A DNA stretch of 64,000 bases from an uncultured Paracoccaceae bacterium (GTDB lineage Bacteria; Pseudomonadota; Alphaproteobacteria; Rhodobacterales; Rhodobacteraceae), in NCBI GenBank assembly GCA_947500055.1, contig CANMQO010000002.1, positions 372,001-436,000 on the forward strand, written 5' to 3'. Numbering within the stretch: position 1 is the stretch's first letter; each line of letters opens with the position of its first letter. The notes beneath the pieces were generated by a model that ran no database searches, had not been told where the DNA came from, and worked only from the letters and a program-made list of their open reading frames with translations. Both the position numbers and the translations under genes were made by a program. This document shows, one piece after another, positions 47,653 to 56,107 of the stretch.

Positions 47653-48651
47653 GAAGGAGACAAGACGCCGGGATTTTTCGTCCCATAGATCAAGGCTCGC
47701 GCATTTCAGGCTTTCCCAGATTGTCATGCGGCTAATCTCGACCAGTTCGCCATGGTCGCGCAGCACCTCTGTCAGCCGGTAGAACGGGATCCGGCTATAA
47801 AGGTGATGCACATGATGAATGCCGATATTGGCGGTGAACCAGCGCAGGATCGGCGGCAGGTCGTAATGGGAGCTGCCGTGCAAGGCGGCATCGTGCAATT
47901 GCCATTCGGGATGCGGATCCCATTGCGTCGCTTCGAACTGGTGCTGGACATAGAAGAGCCACACACCGATTGACGCCGCAATCAGCGTGGTTGGCAGGAA
48001 TACCAGAAACAGCGCCTGCACCCCGCCGAAATAGATGATCGTGGCGAGGATCAGACCCGCGGCCACATTCGTACCCATCGCACTGATCCAGTATTTCCGG
48101 CCTTGCTGCATCAGCCCGAGCGGCAGCCGGTTTTGCAGGATGAACAGATATGTCGGCCCCAGTCCAAACATGACAAGCGGATGCCGATAGGCACGATAAA
48201 GCCAGCGCCCAAAGGGCGTGCGTTGGTGGTATTCTTCAACCGTCAGCGTCATCACATCGCCGATGCCCCGGTGGTCAAGGTCACCCGCATGGCTGTGATG
48301 GATGGAATGGGTGCGACGCCAGACATCATATGGTGTCAGTGTGACCACCCCAATCGCCCGGCCAATCCAGTCGCTGACCGTGCGGTTGCCGTAAAACGAC
48401 CCATGCCCGCAATCATGCTGGATACAAAAGAGGCGCAGCAGAAAAAGCCCGTTCAGCGCCGAAATCAGGAACGCCCCAAGATAGCTGTATTGCGCAACCC
48501 AGCAGGCGAGCACCCAAAGCACCACGAAGGGCACAAGACTGACGCCCAGTTCGAAACTGCTGCGCAATGTGCTTGGTTCACGATATTTGGCGAGGACTTG
48601 CACCCAGTCACGGGCATTCATGTTCGACTGTTCGGAGGCGTTTTCTTGCAT
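47626..48651 (-). CDS. fatty acid desaturase
   Basis: A membrane-bound di-iron desaturase of 341 residues. The three histidine boxes are HDCGH (79-83), HSIHH (115-119) and HHVHH (279-283). Four to six transmembrane helices are seen (about 36-52, 58-75, 158-174, 196-215). It introduces a double bond into membrane acyl chains and may help cold adaptation; relatives also act on other lipids. The ATG at 48651 has AGAAG upstream; a second ATG 30 bases in is possible. Confidence 0.93.
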   Translation of the reverse strand: MQENASEQSNMNARDWVQVLAKYREPSTLRSSFELGVSLVPFVVLWVLACWVAQYSYLGAFLISALNGLFLLRLFCIQHDCGHGSFYGNRTVSDWIGRAIGVVTLTPYDVWRRTHSIHHSHAGDLDHRGIGDVMTLTVEEYHQRTPFGRWLYRAYRHPLVMFGLGPTYLFILQNRLPLGLMQQGRKYWISAMGTNVAAGLILATIIYFGGVQALFLVFLPTTLIAASIGVWLFYVQHQFEATQWDPHPEWQLHDAALHGSSHYDLPPILRWFTANIGIHHVHHLYSRIPFYRLTEVLRDHGELVEISRMTIWESLKCASLDLWDEKSRRLVSFSAVRNPGL

Positions 48652-49237
48652 GCGAAACTTCTTATAAGGGTTTGATGAGGGATAGCTTAATTCGGACAGC
48701 TAACAAGCGAAAAAGGCTTCATTGTGTTCCGACCGGGGCGTAGAGCGCCGCCAGAGGCGCAGAATGCCGCAAAAAAGGAACACAAGTCCGTGTTGGTCTT
48801 CGCCACGCCACACCAGCGCGAGACCGTCGAGCTTCAGAGGACGTTGACCCTGATGTCATCAACTGACTTAAGCCCGTGAAAGCGGAAAAGTTGCGCTTCG
48901 AGCAGACTGCAGAAAACAGTGGTTGTTGAGCCCATTTTGACCGATGCTGCATCGTGCGCCAATGTCCGTTCCTTGGTCCGTGTCAAAAACGTGACAAAAT
49001 CAAACCGAGTATCGCCAAAGGTTTGTGGCACAAGATTTCTCAGTGTTTGCGGGCTCGTCGTTGCTAGTGACAAGAACGACCGTTTTTGGCGCATAGGTAT
49101 TGTCATAAGGTTTTTGGCAGGCACTCACACGAATATCTGCATCCTCGTTGCCTTCGAGCAGAACGTAGCGAACGGTGGTCTTGGGTTTTCTTCACCAATT
49201 GTTGATAGAACCTGTTCCGCACGTGCGCGGAGGTTCC
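48652..49237. other. non-coding or decayed stretch before the MuF-toxin islet
   Basis: About 585 bases without a credible gene. Two short minus-strand frames (48719-48952, 48834-49124) overlap each other and resemble no family. The right part is lower in GC than the flanking core genes. GAACGACCGTTT at about 49075-49086 is similar to AAACGACCGTTTG at 51396-51408 on the other side of the islet, but this is too short to call a boundary repeat. The stretch may be decayed mobile DNA. Confidence 0.5.
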
Positions 49238-50950
49238 ATGCAACACAGTTTCAGCGACTTCCTCAGGCATGGTGGCAACGGCCAATTCGCTATTGCACGG
49301 CACGATGGCCGCATCGTTGGTCGTCGTTTGGGATTGTCGCTTAAATCGACGTTCCCAAACTATTCCGCCCTGAAGGCCGATTTCAGCGACCGCCTCGATC
49401 AGGTGATTGCCGAGAATACCCTGATGCTCCTGAACGCGCTGACACCAGCCGACACGGTTCCAACTGTCACTGAAGCTGATCTGCGGGATGTCTCGGACGC
49501 AAAGGCAGAGGCGCTTGATGCATGGGACATCCGCCTTGAGAGCATTTTCAGCCAATACCAAAATCACCAACAGCGATTGCGTCCGTTTCGAACCGCGATG
49601 GAAGAACGGTTGCTGCGTGCCTTCGCTGGGCTGATCAACCAGCTCCGACAGGAAGACCTCGGGATTGTGCAGTACATCTGGCGCTCGCGCGATGATACCA
49701 AAGTTCGTGAAAGCCATGCCGCTTATGATGACCGCGTTTTCCGTTGGGATGATCCACCGGCAGGCGGGCATCCAGGCGAGGCACATAATTGCCGGTGCTA
49801 TGCCGAACCCGTTCTCCCCGGCGTCCAGAGTAATGTGGTGCTTGCTGATTTTGCGCCCACGGCCGGTGGTCTCCCTACTTTCGATCCAACGGACGCGATA
49901 CGTGGCTTGCGCGCTCTGACCGGCGTTGGTGCGGCGCTTCTCGCGTCTGATGCGCTGCAAGACTGGACGGACGCCATGCGGGATCGGCGCGTGGATGAGG
50001 CAGGCGCGCGACTAGGAGTGGATGTCACGACTGTCGAAGGTCGCTTGGCCGCAACAGCCTATGCCCTTGTGCAAGAAGGGATCAGCAGCGGTGGGTATCC
50101 AGTTCTGCCCAAGAACTCCGAATTTGCGCGCATCGGGGCTGAGGCAGCGGCGCTTTACGAATTGCTGAACCCTGGCACCATTCTGGAAACAGGCGCGGGC
50201 GGCGATCCCGCGAAACAGCGCGCCTTACAGGATTTCATTGAAGCCGCTGGTGAAGCGTTCGCGCGCGGAGACTTGCAAATTCAGGACGGCGAACTGGCAC
50301 AAGGTTGGGTCGAAGTCTTCCCAGAACTGACGGAGGGTGAGCGCCGATTGGGAGAGTTACCCGGGTTCACACCGGCACGGATCGAGCAATGGCTTGAAAC
50401 CTACCCGATTGAAGAACTGGGCCTGCCAAACAACACCGGTTCCCCCATTCCCGATGATCCAACTGGCAACATCATTTCAACCCCGATCCCGGAAGAGACG
50501 GGGCCGAGTATTGTCGCGCGTGAGATAGGCAATCTCACAACACCAGATGAACGCGATCTACCTGATGATTTTGATGGTCGATCCATTAATCTCGCCAATG
50601 AAAATGGCGTCCTACGGCCTCGTGAAGGTCGAGCGGGCGCCAGATATGAAGCTGCCACTGGGACGACATTGGCGCGTCCTGACCCCGCCGACCCCGCTTA
50701 CGATTTTATCGACACCTCGAATGGCGAAAGAATTGAAGTCAAAGGGCCGGTCCCTGGAGTGGGCGGAGTAGTTCCCGAAGAACGTTTAGACGGGCTGATC
50801 GAAGCGACCGTCAACGAGGCAAATTTACAGACTGGCGCAGATCGAATTGTCGTTGATGCTGAAGGGCTAAGCGCAATGCAGGTGGACAGGTTACGCCAAG
50901 AGCTTGAAAATCGGATATCGTCAGATATTCCGGTGGACATCATGAGGTAA
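49238..50950 (+). CDS. MuF-like phage head protein fused to a predicted C-terminal nuclease toxin
   Basis: A 570-residue protein; the ATG at 49238 has GGAGG upstream and is preferred to a GTG 63 bases earlier. Residues about 40-195 match the phage Mu gpF / SPP1 gp7 head-morphogenesis (MuF) domain, ending in the diagnostic run WDDPPAGGHPGEAHNCRCY (170-188). A linker rich in Pro, Asp and Glu follows (about 195-455). The last 115 residues look like a toxin domain: E471 in ARYEAATG, D489 in YDFID and E500-V-K502 fit the D-ExK order of PD-(D/E)xK nucleases. MuF domains carrying variable C-terminal toxins are known as phage-borne polymorphic toxins. No other phage gene is visible here. The nuclease activity is inferred. 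Confidence 0.8.
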   Translation: MQHSFSDFLRHGGNGQFAIARHDGRIVGRRLGLSLKSTFPNYSALKADFSDRLDQVIAENTLMLLNALTPADTVPTVTEADLRDVSDAKAEALDAWDIRLESIFSQYQNHQQRLRPFRTAMEERLLRAFAGLINQLRQEDLGIVQYIWRSRDDTKVRESHAAYDDRVFRWDDPPAGGHPGEAHNCRCYAEPVLPGVQSNVVLADFAPTAGGLPTFDPTDAIRGLRALTGVGAALLASDALQDWTDAMRDRRVDEAGARLGVDVTTVEGRLAATAYALVQEGISSGGYPVLPKNSEFARIGAEAAALYELLNPGTILETGAGGDPAKQRALQDFIEAAGEAFARGDLQIQDGELAQGWVEVFPELTEGERRLGELPGFTPARIEQWLETYPIEELGLPNNTGSPIPDDPTGNIISTPIPEETGPSIVAREIGNLTTPDERDLPDDFDGRSINLANENGVLRPREGRAGARYEAATGTTLARPDPADPAYDFIDTSNGERIEVKGPVPGVGGVVPEERLDGLIEATVNEANLQTGADRIVVDAEGLSAMQVDRLRQELENRISSDIPVDIMR

Positions 50951-50952
50951 GC

Positions 50953-51333
50953 ATGGCGAACACGATTCTTAAGTTCAGAGATCAGACAATCCGCATCAAC
51001 TATCATGATTTGGCGGAAGTGTTGGCTATGCTGAATCAAAGACTGGAAACAGCATCGTTGATCAGAAAAGTCACAGAGCCTTGGTTGAACCACATCCAAG
51101 AAGACCTCGGGTATGTAATGCTCGACACAAACCTGCTGGATATTCCCGGCGTCATTTCAGACTTCGAGATGGCACTCACCAAGCTGTCTTCTGATCTGCG
51201 AACAGGTAACGTTTCTCCTGACACATCGCGTTGGAACAACGTGTCAAACAATATTCGCGAGCAATCAGCCTACTTGCAGCGCATGCAGACAGTCATCCAA
51301 GATTTGCGGAGCGCGTTATCGCGTTCAGGATGA
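50953..51333 (+). CDS. predicted immunity protein for the MuF-fused toxin
   Basis: A 126-residue soluble protein starting 2 bases after the toxin stop, with its GAGG ribosome site inside the last toxin codons. This order, a toxin tail followed at once by a small gene, is the standard arrangement of polymorphic toxin and immunity pairs. The protein is mostly helical and acidic with no signal peptide and no known family that I recognise. A cytoplasmic inhibitor fits a nuclease toxin. The role rests on position alone. Confidence 0.6.
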   Translation: MANTILKFRDQTIRINYHDLAEVLAMLNQRLETASLIRKVTEPWLNHIQEDLGYVMLDTNLLDIPGVISDFEMALTKLSSDLRTGNVSPDTSRWNNVSNNIREQSAYLQRMQTVIQDLRSALSRSG

Positions 51334-51740
51334 GATCGGAGCACATCCAATCGTTTCTTTTTGCCAGAACTCATACGTTTTTGTCACCGGCGTAAACGAC
51401 CGTTTGTGACACAGCCTATCATCCAGAGCCGTCATTTGCGCAGCCGCAGCGAAAGTCAGGAAAATCCGCCCTTCTGACCTTGACCCAATTGAGCATGAAG
51501 GTCTGGTTTGGGTCACGGAGCACTTGACGTTCCGGCCAATGTCGCGTGGCCTCGCCGGTTCGTCGGGTGCAGAGAATCCGCCGCGTTGACGGTGTGCGGC
51601 GCGGACTTTCTTGCCCCTGCGAGACGGGATTTCGCTTGAATTGACCGGTTCCGCATCAAAAGTGCTTGAATTCGCTGGCCAATCCTGCGCTCTGTTTCCG
51701 CGAGCCGCGCAATTTTACTGAAACCGCTGTGGGGTGGCGC
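51334..51740. other. non-coding stretch after the toxin islet
   Basis: About 400 bases without a gene. It contains a tract with CGCAGCCGCAGCGAAAGTC followed by ATCCGCCCTTCTGACC (about 51440-51478). From memory this resembles degenerate intergenic sequence seen in many roseobacter genomes, but that has not been checked. No terminator or promoter stands out. Confidence 0.45.
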
Positions 51741-52679
51741 ATGCCAACACAACCAACGATGCAACCGCTGCGCGGCATTCTGTTCAAGGTGATGTCGGTT
51801 TGCATGTTCATGGGGATGGCAAGCCTGATCAAAGCCGCCTCTGCCGACGTCCCGCCGGGGCAGGCAGTATTCTTTCGATCCTTCTTTGCCTTGCCAATCA
51901 TCTTTGGCTGGCTTGCGCTGCGGGGTGAGTTGCGTGATGGCTGGAAAACCTCCAATCCGATGGGGCATGTCTGGCGGGGGTTGATCGGAACATCGGCCAT
52001 GGGGCTGGGCTTTACCGGTCTCGGCCTGTTGCCCCTGCCAGAGGTCACGGCGATCGGGTATGCCGCCCCATTGCTGGTGGTCGTCTTTGCCGCGATGTTC
52101 CTGAACGAAGAGGTTCGTGCCTTTCGGCTGAGCACGGTTGCCTTGGGCATGGTGGGTGTGCTGATCGTGCTGTCCCCGCGCCTGTCTGTGGGGGCATCGC
52201 TGAACGTGTCGGAAACACTGGGCGCTGTCGTCGTTCTGATGGGGGCGGTGCTGGCCGCACTTGCGCAGGTCTTTGTCCGCAAGCTCGTCGCGACAGAAGA
52301 CACGGCCGCAATCGTGTTCTGGTTCACCATCACATCATCCATTCTGTCCCTGTTCACCATACCCTGGGGCTGGGCGATGCCCGGTTGGCAGGTGGCCATC
52401 ATGCTGATCTGTGCCGGATTGTTGGGCGGCGTCGGTCAGATCCTTTTGACGACCAGTTATCGCTATGCTGACGCGTCACTTGTCGCCCCGTTTGATTACA
52501 CCTCGATGATCCTTGCATTGACGATCGGTTATCTCATCTTTGATGAAATCCCCACCATCACCATGCTGCTGGGAGCGGCGATTGTGATCGGTGCGGGGGT
52601 CCTGATTATCTGGCGAGAACGGCAGCTGGGCCTGAAGCGGGCACGCCAACGCAAAGCCACGGGAAATGTGGGGGGCTAG
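51741..52679 (+). CDS. DMT-family (EamA/RhaT) transporter
   Basis: An integral membrane protein of 312 residues from ATG 51741, with ten predicted helices in two EamA repeats. PPGQAVFFRSFFALPIIFGW in the first repeat and ASLVAPFDYTSMILALTIGY in the second are typical. The family exports small metabolites such as amino acids, purines or sugars, and the substrate is not predictable. The longer frame to 51666 has no matching ribosome site. It is next to the toxin islet but looks like core DNA. Confidence 0.9.
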   Translation: MPTQPTMQPLRGILFKVMSVCMFMGMASLIKAASADVPPGQAVFFRSFFALPIIFGWLALRGELRDGWKTSNPMGHVWRGLIGTSAMGLGFTGLGLLPLPEVTAIGYAAPLLVVVFAAMFLNEEVRAFRLSTVALGMVGVLIVLSPRLSVGASLNVSETLGAVVVLMGAVLAALAQVFVRKLVATEDTAAIVFWFTITSSILSLFTIPWGWAMPGWQVAIMLICAGLLGGVGQILLTTSYRYADASLVAPFDYTSMILALTIGYLIFDEIPTITMLLGAAIVIGAGVLIIWRERQLGLKRARQRKATGNVGG

Positions 52680-52758
52680 CCGCGCTTCGGTTTTTTCGGG
52701 AACAATGGGCGAATCCCCTGATCTGTGATACGCTTTCCGCACAACGACGGAGGATGAG

Positions 52759-52944
52759 ATGAGCAAACATGTTCTCGACAGACCGAAGGTTGTTAGTAGT
52801 GAAATGTTAAGGCAGGCCGTTGCGATCAAACGCAGGGCCCTTCCCCAATCCGGCAGCCTGAGCTTGCAGCGGCGGCACAGACTGGCGACGGCTCAACGCC
52901 GATTACAGCATTTTTTGCGCATTGAACGTGATATGAAAAGCTGA
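52759..52944 (+). CDS. small basic protein, unknown function
   Basis: A 61-residue frame beginning MSKHVLDRPKVVSSEMLRQA with a strong GGAGG ribosome site 6 bases upstream. It is rich in Arg, Gln and Leu and predicted helical. A perfect terminator hairpin lies 22 bases after its stop, which supports a real transcription unit. No family recognised; nucleic-acid binding is possible from the charge. Confidence 0.6.
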   Translation: MSKHVLDRPKVVSSEMLRQAVAIKRRALPQSGSLSLQRRHRLATAQRRLQHFLRIERDMKS

Positions 52945-52966
52945 CCCCTGGGGGCGGGGGCAATCA

Positions 52967-52993
52967 GAAAGGGCGCGATTGTCGCGCCCTTTC
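52967..52993 (+). terminator. terminator after the small basic protein gene
   Basis: GAAAGGGCGCGA (52967-52978) pairs with TCGCGCCCTTTC (52982-52993) over a 3-base loop. The stem is 12 bp, and only TT follows. Confidence 0.75.
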
Positions 52994-53106
52994 TTACGCT
53001 TGCGCCGGATGTGTCGATACCGCATTGATCGACATCAAGAGCGCACGATTGTCGGTCGTTTTCTTGCAGGTATTACCTGAGCAGAACTGGCCGGCGATAT
53101 GGGTCT

Positions 53107-53412
53107 TTACAGCTTAATCTCGCCAAACTGGTCTTCATATGCCTTCAGCGAATGCTGCAGGATAATGGCCAGACGCTTTGCGGCAAAGGGGCTCATGACG
53201 ATCCGCTTGGACAATTCAACGTCGATGACTTTGCGTTCCTCGGTTGAGCCCCGCCAGTTCTGATGTGTTCCAAACAGCAAAAAGAATTCTTCACGGTTGG
53301 CCGTCGCGGTGCCGATGTTGGAGTAGACGCTTTCCATTTTCGCGTCGTCCCAGTTGATCGAATTCCCGTTGATCGTCGTTTCGTCGGCTGGTTTCGCTTG
53401 CTCGTCGGCCAT
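53107..53412 (-). CDS. DUF3467 family protein
   Basis: A 101-residue acidic protein of the DUF3467 family, with MESVYSNIGTATANREEFFLLFG and RIVMSPFAAKRLAIILQHSLKAYE as conserved blocks. GGAATG lies upstream of the start. Proteins of this family are small, cytoplasmic, and sometimes found with archaeal or bacterial proteins of unknown role. It stands alone between a terminator and a long intergenic stretch. Confidence 0.87.
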   Translation of the reverse strand: MADEQAKPADETTINGNSINWDDAKMESVYSNIGTATANREEFFLLFGTHQNWRGSTEERKVIDVELSKRIVMSPFAAKRLAIILQHSLKAYEDQFGEIKL

Positions 53413-53772
53413 GTTTCATTCCTTACCATCTATATACGTCAATCGCCTTGGCTTTCGCGCCGCTCATGCGATCTGCCTGCAAACCGTTGTGGTCATTTCA
53501 TATGGCATCCGCAAGGCCGGGCTTTGTGCAAATTATGGCACCGGCACTGTCATCAATTTACCCGCTTTTGATCTATCGGATGCGTTTGCGGTGTTCATCC
53601 TTGCAATGATGCAACCCTCCGCACAGAATAAAATAACGGGCGTTGCGTTGCGCGAAATTGATCTTGAATAATTGGCGCTACGTGCTGTTTTTGCGCCAAC
53701 CTTGGGTTCGCTAGTGCTGGCAAGATGCAGAATACTATTGCGGCGTTTTAAGACGCTCCAAATCTGAGGCGA
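53413..53772. other. non-coding stretch upstream of the secretion operon
   Basis: 360 bases between the divergent DUF3467 and TolC-like genes. Short open frames on both strands (53354-53671 plus; 53533-53790 minus) overlap each other and have no family features. Promoters for both neighbours should be here. No clear operator was seen. Confidence 0.55.
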
Positions 53773-55266
53773 GTGAATTTGTTTTACCATCTTCGAATGA
53801 TCACACTGATGTCAGCCGCGACCCTGTCGCTGGGCTGCGCGGACACACAAACCAACAAGGCAACGCCGGAACGGCTGGACCGTTTGCGGACCGAAGGAGC
53901 GGATGGCGAACGGCTTGCTGTCGCCAGCGATCGGTTGGAGCGGGCTTTGGGACGCGATAACGCAACAGGCCGTTTGGCCGCGACATTCGACAATGACGGA
54001 TCCGGCGGAACCGCCGCACAATCCCTGAATGCATTGTTCACTTTGGCCCTTGAGCGCAATGCCGATATTGGTCAGGCGGCCCAGGCGATCAACCGTGCCG
54101 ATATTGCCCGGCTGAACGCGATCTATGGCTATCTGCCGCAACTTTCTGCCAGCGCCACCTATAGCGAGCGACAGCAAGAAGTTGTGCAAAGCGACAACGA
54201 AGTATTTGCGCAGGGAAGTGCGGATTATCCGGTCACCAATCTGAGCGTTGAATTGACCCAACCGATTTTCAATCTCAGCCGGATTTTCAACATCCAGCTT
54301 CAGAACACGGCGCGCACAGTGGCCGAGGTTGAATATATCGCGGCGGTCCAGCGTGTCACATTCGAGACCTTCGAAACCTATGTCAGTGCCGTGCAAAGCA
54401 AGGCCAAGATCCGCAGCTTGCGCCAGCGGACCGCCCTGATCGGCAGGCAGATCGCCAGCGAAAATACGTTGACGGATATTGGGCTGGGCACTGATACATT
54501 GCGCAACAGCTATGCTGCTGAACGTGCCTCGATCGCATCTGAAGAAGCAATTGAAGCCACAAGATTGGCATCTGCCCTTGCTGATCTGGCATTTCTGACC
54601 GGCTCAACGGTCACTGACGTTGGAACCGTGAGCGTGCCCGCTGGCATCCTGCGCAGCGAGCGTAACACAAGTGTCGCCGATGGCATCGCCGCCGCAGAAG
54701 CGGACAATCCGGCCTTGCTGGCAACTGCGATCGGTGTTGTGGAATCGGATTTGAGCCGGAAACTGGCAATCGCGGCTGATTTTTCACCGGTGCTGGACGC
54801 CTTTGCCCGCTATGAAGATGAGACCCGCGAAGGATCCCGCTTTGGCGGCGGATCGCAAACACAGGACACCACGGTTGGGGTGCGCCTGACGATCCCGATT
54901 TTCAACGCCCAGGGGCAAGGCTATCAGTCAGGGTTGGAATCTGTCGATTTGCGCAGCTCCGCGCTTGAATATTTTGCCATTCGTCGCCAGCTTCGCAGCC
55001 AGATAACATCAACATATCAGCGTATGACCGAGCTATCGAATGCGATCAGCCAGTCATCAGCATCGGTTTCACGTGCGGCCGCGAATGTGCGGATCGAACG
55101 GGAGCGCGTTGAGAGCGGCGAGGGCGTCGAAATTGCCGTCATCAGTCGGCAGCTGACAGAAAGTTCGGCGCGCGAAACGCTCGAATTCCAACGGTTGGAA
55201 TACCTCAAAGCGTGGGGGCGTTATCAGTATCTGACCGGTGCGTCACTAACGGATGCCGGGCTTTAG
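53773..55266 (+). CDS. TolC-family outer membrane channel protein
   Basis: A 497-residue TolC-type protein: two outer-membrane efflux (OEP) repeats of alpha-hairpins, with AQAINRADIARLNAIYGYLPQLSASATYSE in the first and FSPVLDAFARYEDETR with IPIFNAQGQGYQ in the second. GTG 53773 has GAGG at good spacing. An ATG 24 bases in would still leave a signal with the cysteine motif SLGC, so it may be a lipoprotein. It starts a plus-strand set with a periplasmic adaptor and a beta-barrel. It probably provides the outer-membrane conduit for the repeat protein encoded at the far end. Confidence 0.9.
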   Translation: MNLFYHLRMITLMSAATLSLGCADTQTNKATPERLDRLRTEGADGERLAVASDRLERALGRDNATGRLAATFDNDGSGGTAAQSLNALFTLALERNADIGQAAQAINRADIARLNAIYGYLPQLSASATYSERQQEVVQSDNEVFAQGSADYPVTNLSVELTQPIFNLSRIFNIQLQNTARTVAEVEYIAAVQRVTFETFETYVSAVQSKAKIRSLRQRTALIGRQIASENTLTDIGLGTDTLRNSYAAERASIASEEAIEATRLASALADLAFLTGSTVTDVGTVSVPAGILRSERNTSVADGIAAAEADNPALLATAIGVVESDLSRKLAIAADFSPVLDAFARYEDETREGSRFGGGSQTQDTTVGVRLTIPIFNAQGQGYQSGLESVDLRSSALEYFAIRRQLRSQITSTYQRMTELSNAISQSSASVSRAAANVRIERERVESGEGVEIAVISRQLTESSARETLEFQRLEYLKAWGRYQYLTGASLTDAGL

Positions 55267-56077
55267 CGTGGTTTCGCGTGGCCTATCCATTATTGTGTCG
55301 GCGTTGCTGGCAACCACCGGTACCCTATCTGCACAGACGCTGGATATCGGGATCAATTGCACGATCCGGCCCTTGCAGATTGTCGAACTCGCAGCGCCCA
55401 TAAACGGCATCGTGAGCGAGGTTTTCGTCAGGCCCGGTGCAACAGTCGCCGCGGGCGATCTGATCGCCCGGTTTGATTCAGACATCAGCGCTGCTGCACT
55501 GGCCTCTGCAGAGCTTCGCGCGACGCTGACATCCGGGCGCGACGCCGCAATGGCGCAACGTGATGCGTTGGTCGCGAGGGTCGAACGGTTGGAACGGGGT
55601 GTTGCGCGCCGTGCAGTCAGTCAGGCCGATCTGGAAGCCGCCCGGATTGAGTTGGCACTTTCGGAAGGATCGCTCAACCGTGAGATCGAGCAGCTTCGCG
55701 TCGCACAGATGGTGGCCGAAGAAGCGCGGGTCGCCCTGAGCAAGGCGGAGGTCCGCAGCCCCGTCGCAGGTCAGGTGGGCGAAGACATCATCGATGTCGG
55801 CGAAAGCGCCCAGGGCCGGTCGGTTGCAGTTGTTTATGTTAATGATCCGTTGCGGGTCGAAGCCTATGTCCCCACGCCGATGCTCGCCGCGTTCCTTGAC
55901 CGCGCCGCGTTTCAGATCATCGTCAATGGCGACAACGCACAACCGATTGCCGTATCGCTGGATTATGTCGCACAGGTCGCGGACCTGTCGTCGAACACAC
56001 AAAGCGTCTATTTCACCCTGCAGGCAGACGATATTTTGCCGGGCTATCAATGCCGCTTTCCGGCCCACTCGAACTAG
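55253..56077 (+). CDS. periplasmic adaptor subunit (HlyD/RND membrane-fusion protein type)
   Basis: A 274-residue adaptor with a signal peptide (cleaved near LSAQ). It shows the barrel-sandwich motif APINGIVSEVFVRPGATVAA, a coiled-coil hairpin (about 90-165), and the closing half-motif KAEVRSPVAGQVGE. It overlaps the TolC-like gene by 14 bases, so the two are coupled. Adaptors usually link an inner-membrane pump to a TolC channel. Here no ABC or RND pump is encoded next to it. It ends before an Omp85-type barrel gene. Confidence 0.88.
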   Translation: MPGFSVVSRGLSIIVSALLATTGTLSAQTLDIGINCTIRPLQIVELAAPINGIVSEVFVRPGATVAAGDLIARFDSDISAAALASAELRATLTSGRDAAMAQRDALVARVERLERGVARRAVSQADLEAARIELALSEGSLNREIEQLRVAQMVAEEARVALSKAEVRSPVAGQVGEDIIDVGESAQGRSVAVVYVNDPLRVEAYVPTPMLAAFLDRAAFQIIVNGDNAQPIAVSLDYVAQVADLSSNTQSVYFTLQADDILPGYQCRFPAHSN

Positions 56078-56107
56078 GATTGCTGGCCGCGCGCCATCAA
56101 AAGATTG

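Noticed and set aside
48719-49124. Two short minus-strand frames that could be transposase remnants
   Set aside because: They overlap each other in different frames and show no transposase motif or terminal inverted repeats. Recorded only as a non-coding or decayed stretch.
49103-49960. 285-codon minus-strand frame opposite the MuF toxin gene
   Set aside because: The plus-strand frame has the MuF NCRCY motif, a good ribosome site and an adjacent partner gene. The minus frame has no recognisable domain.
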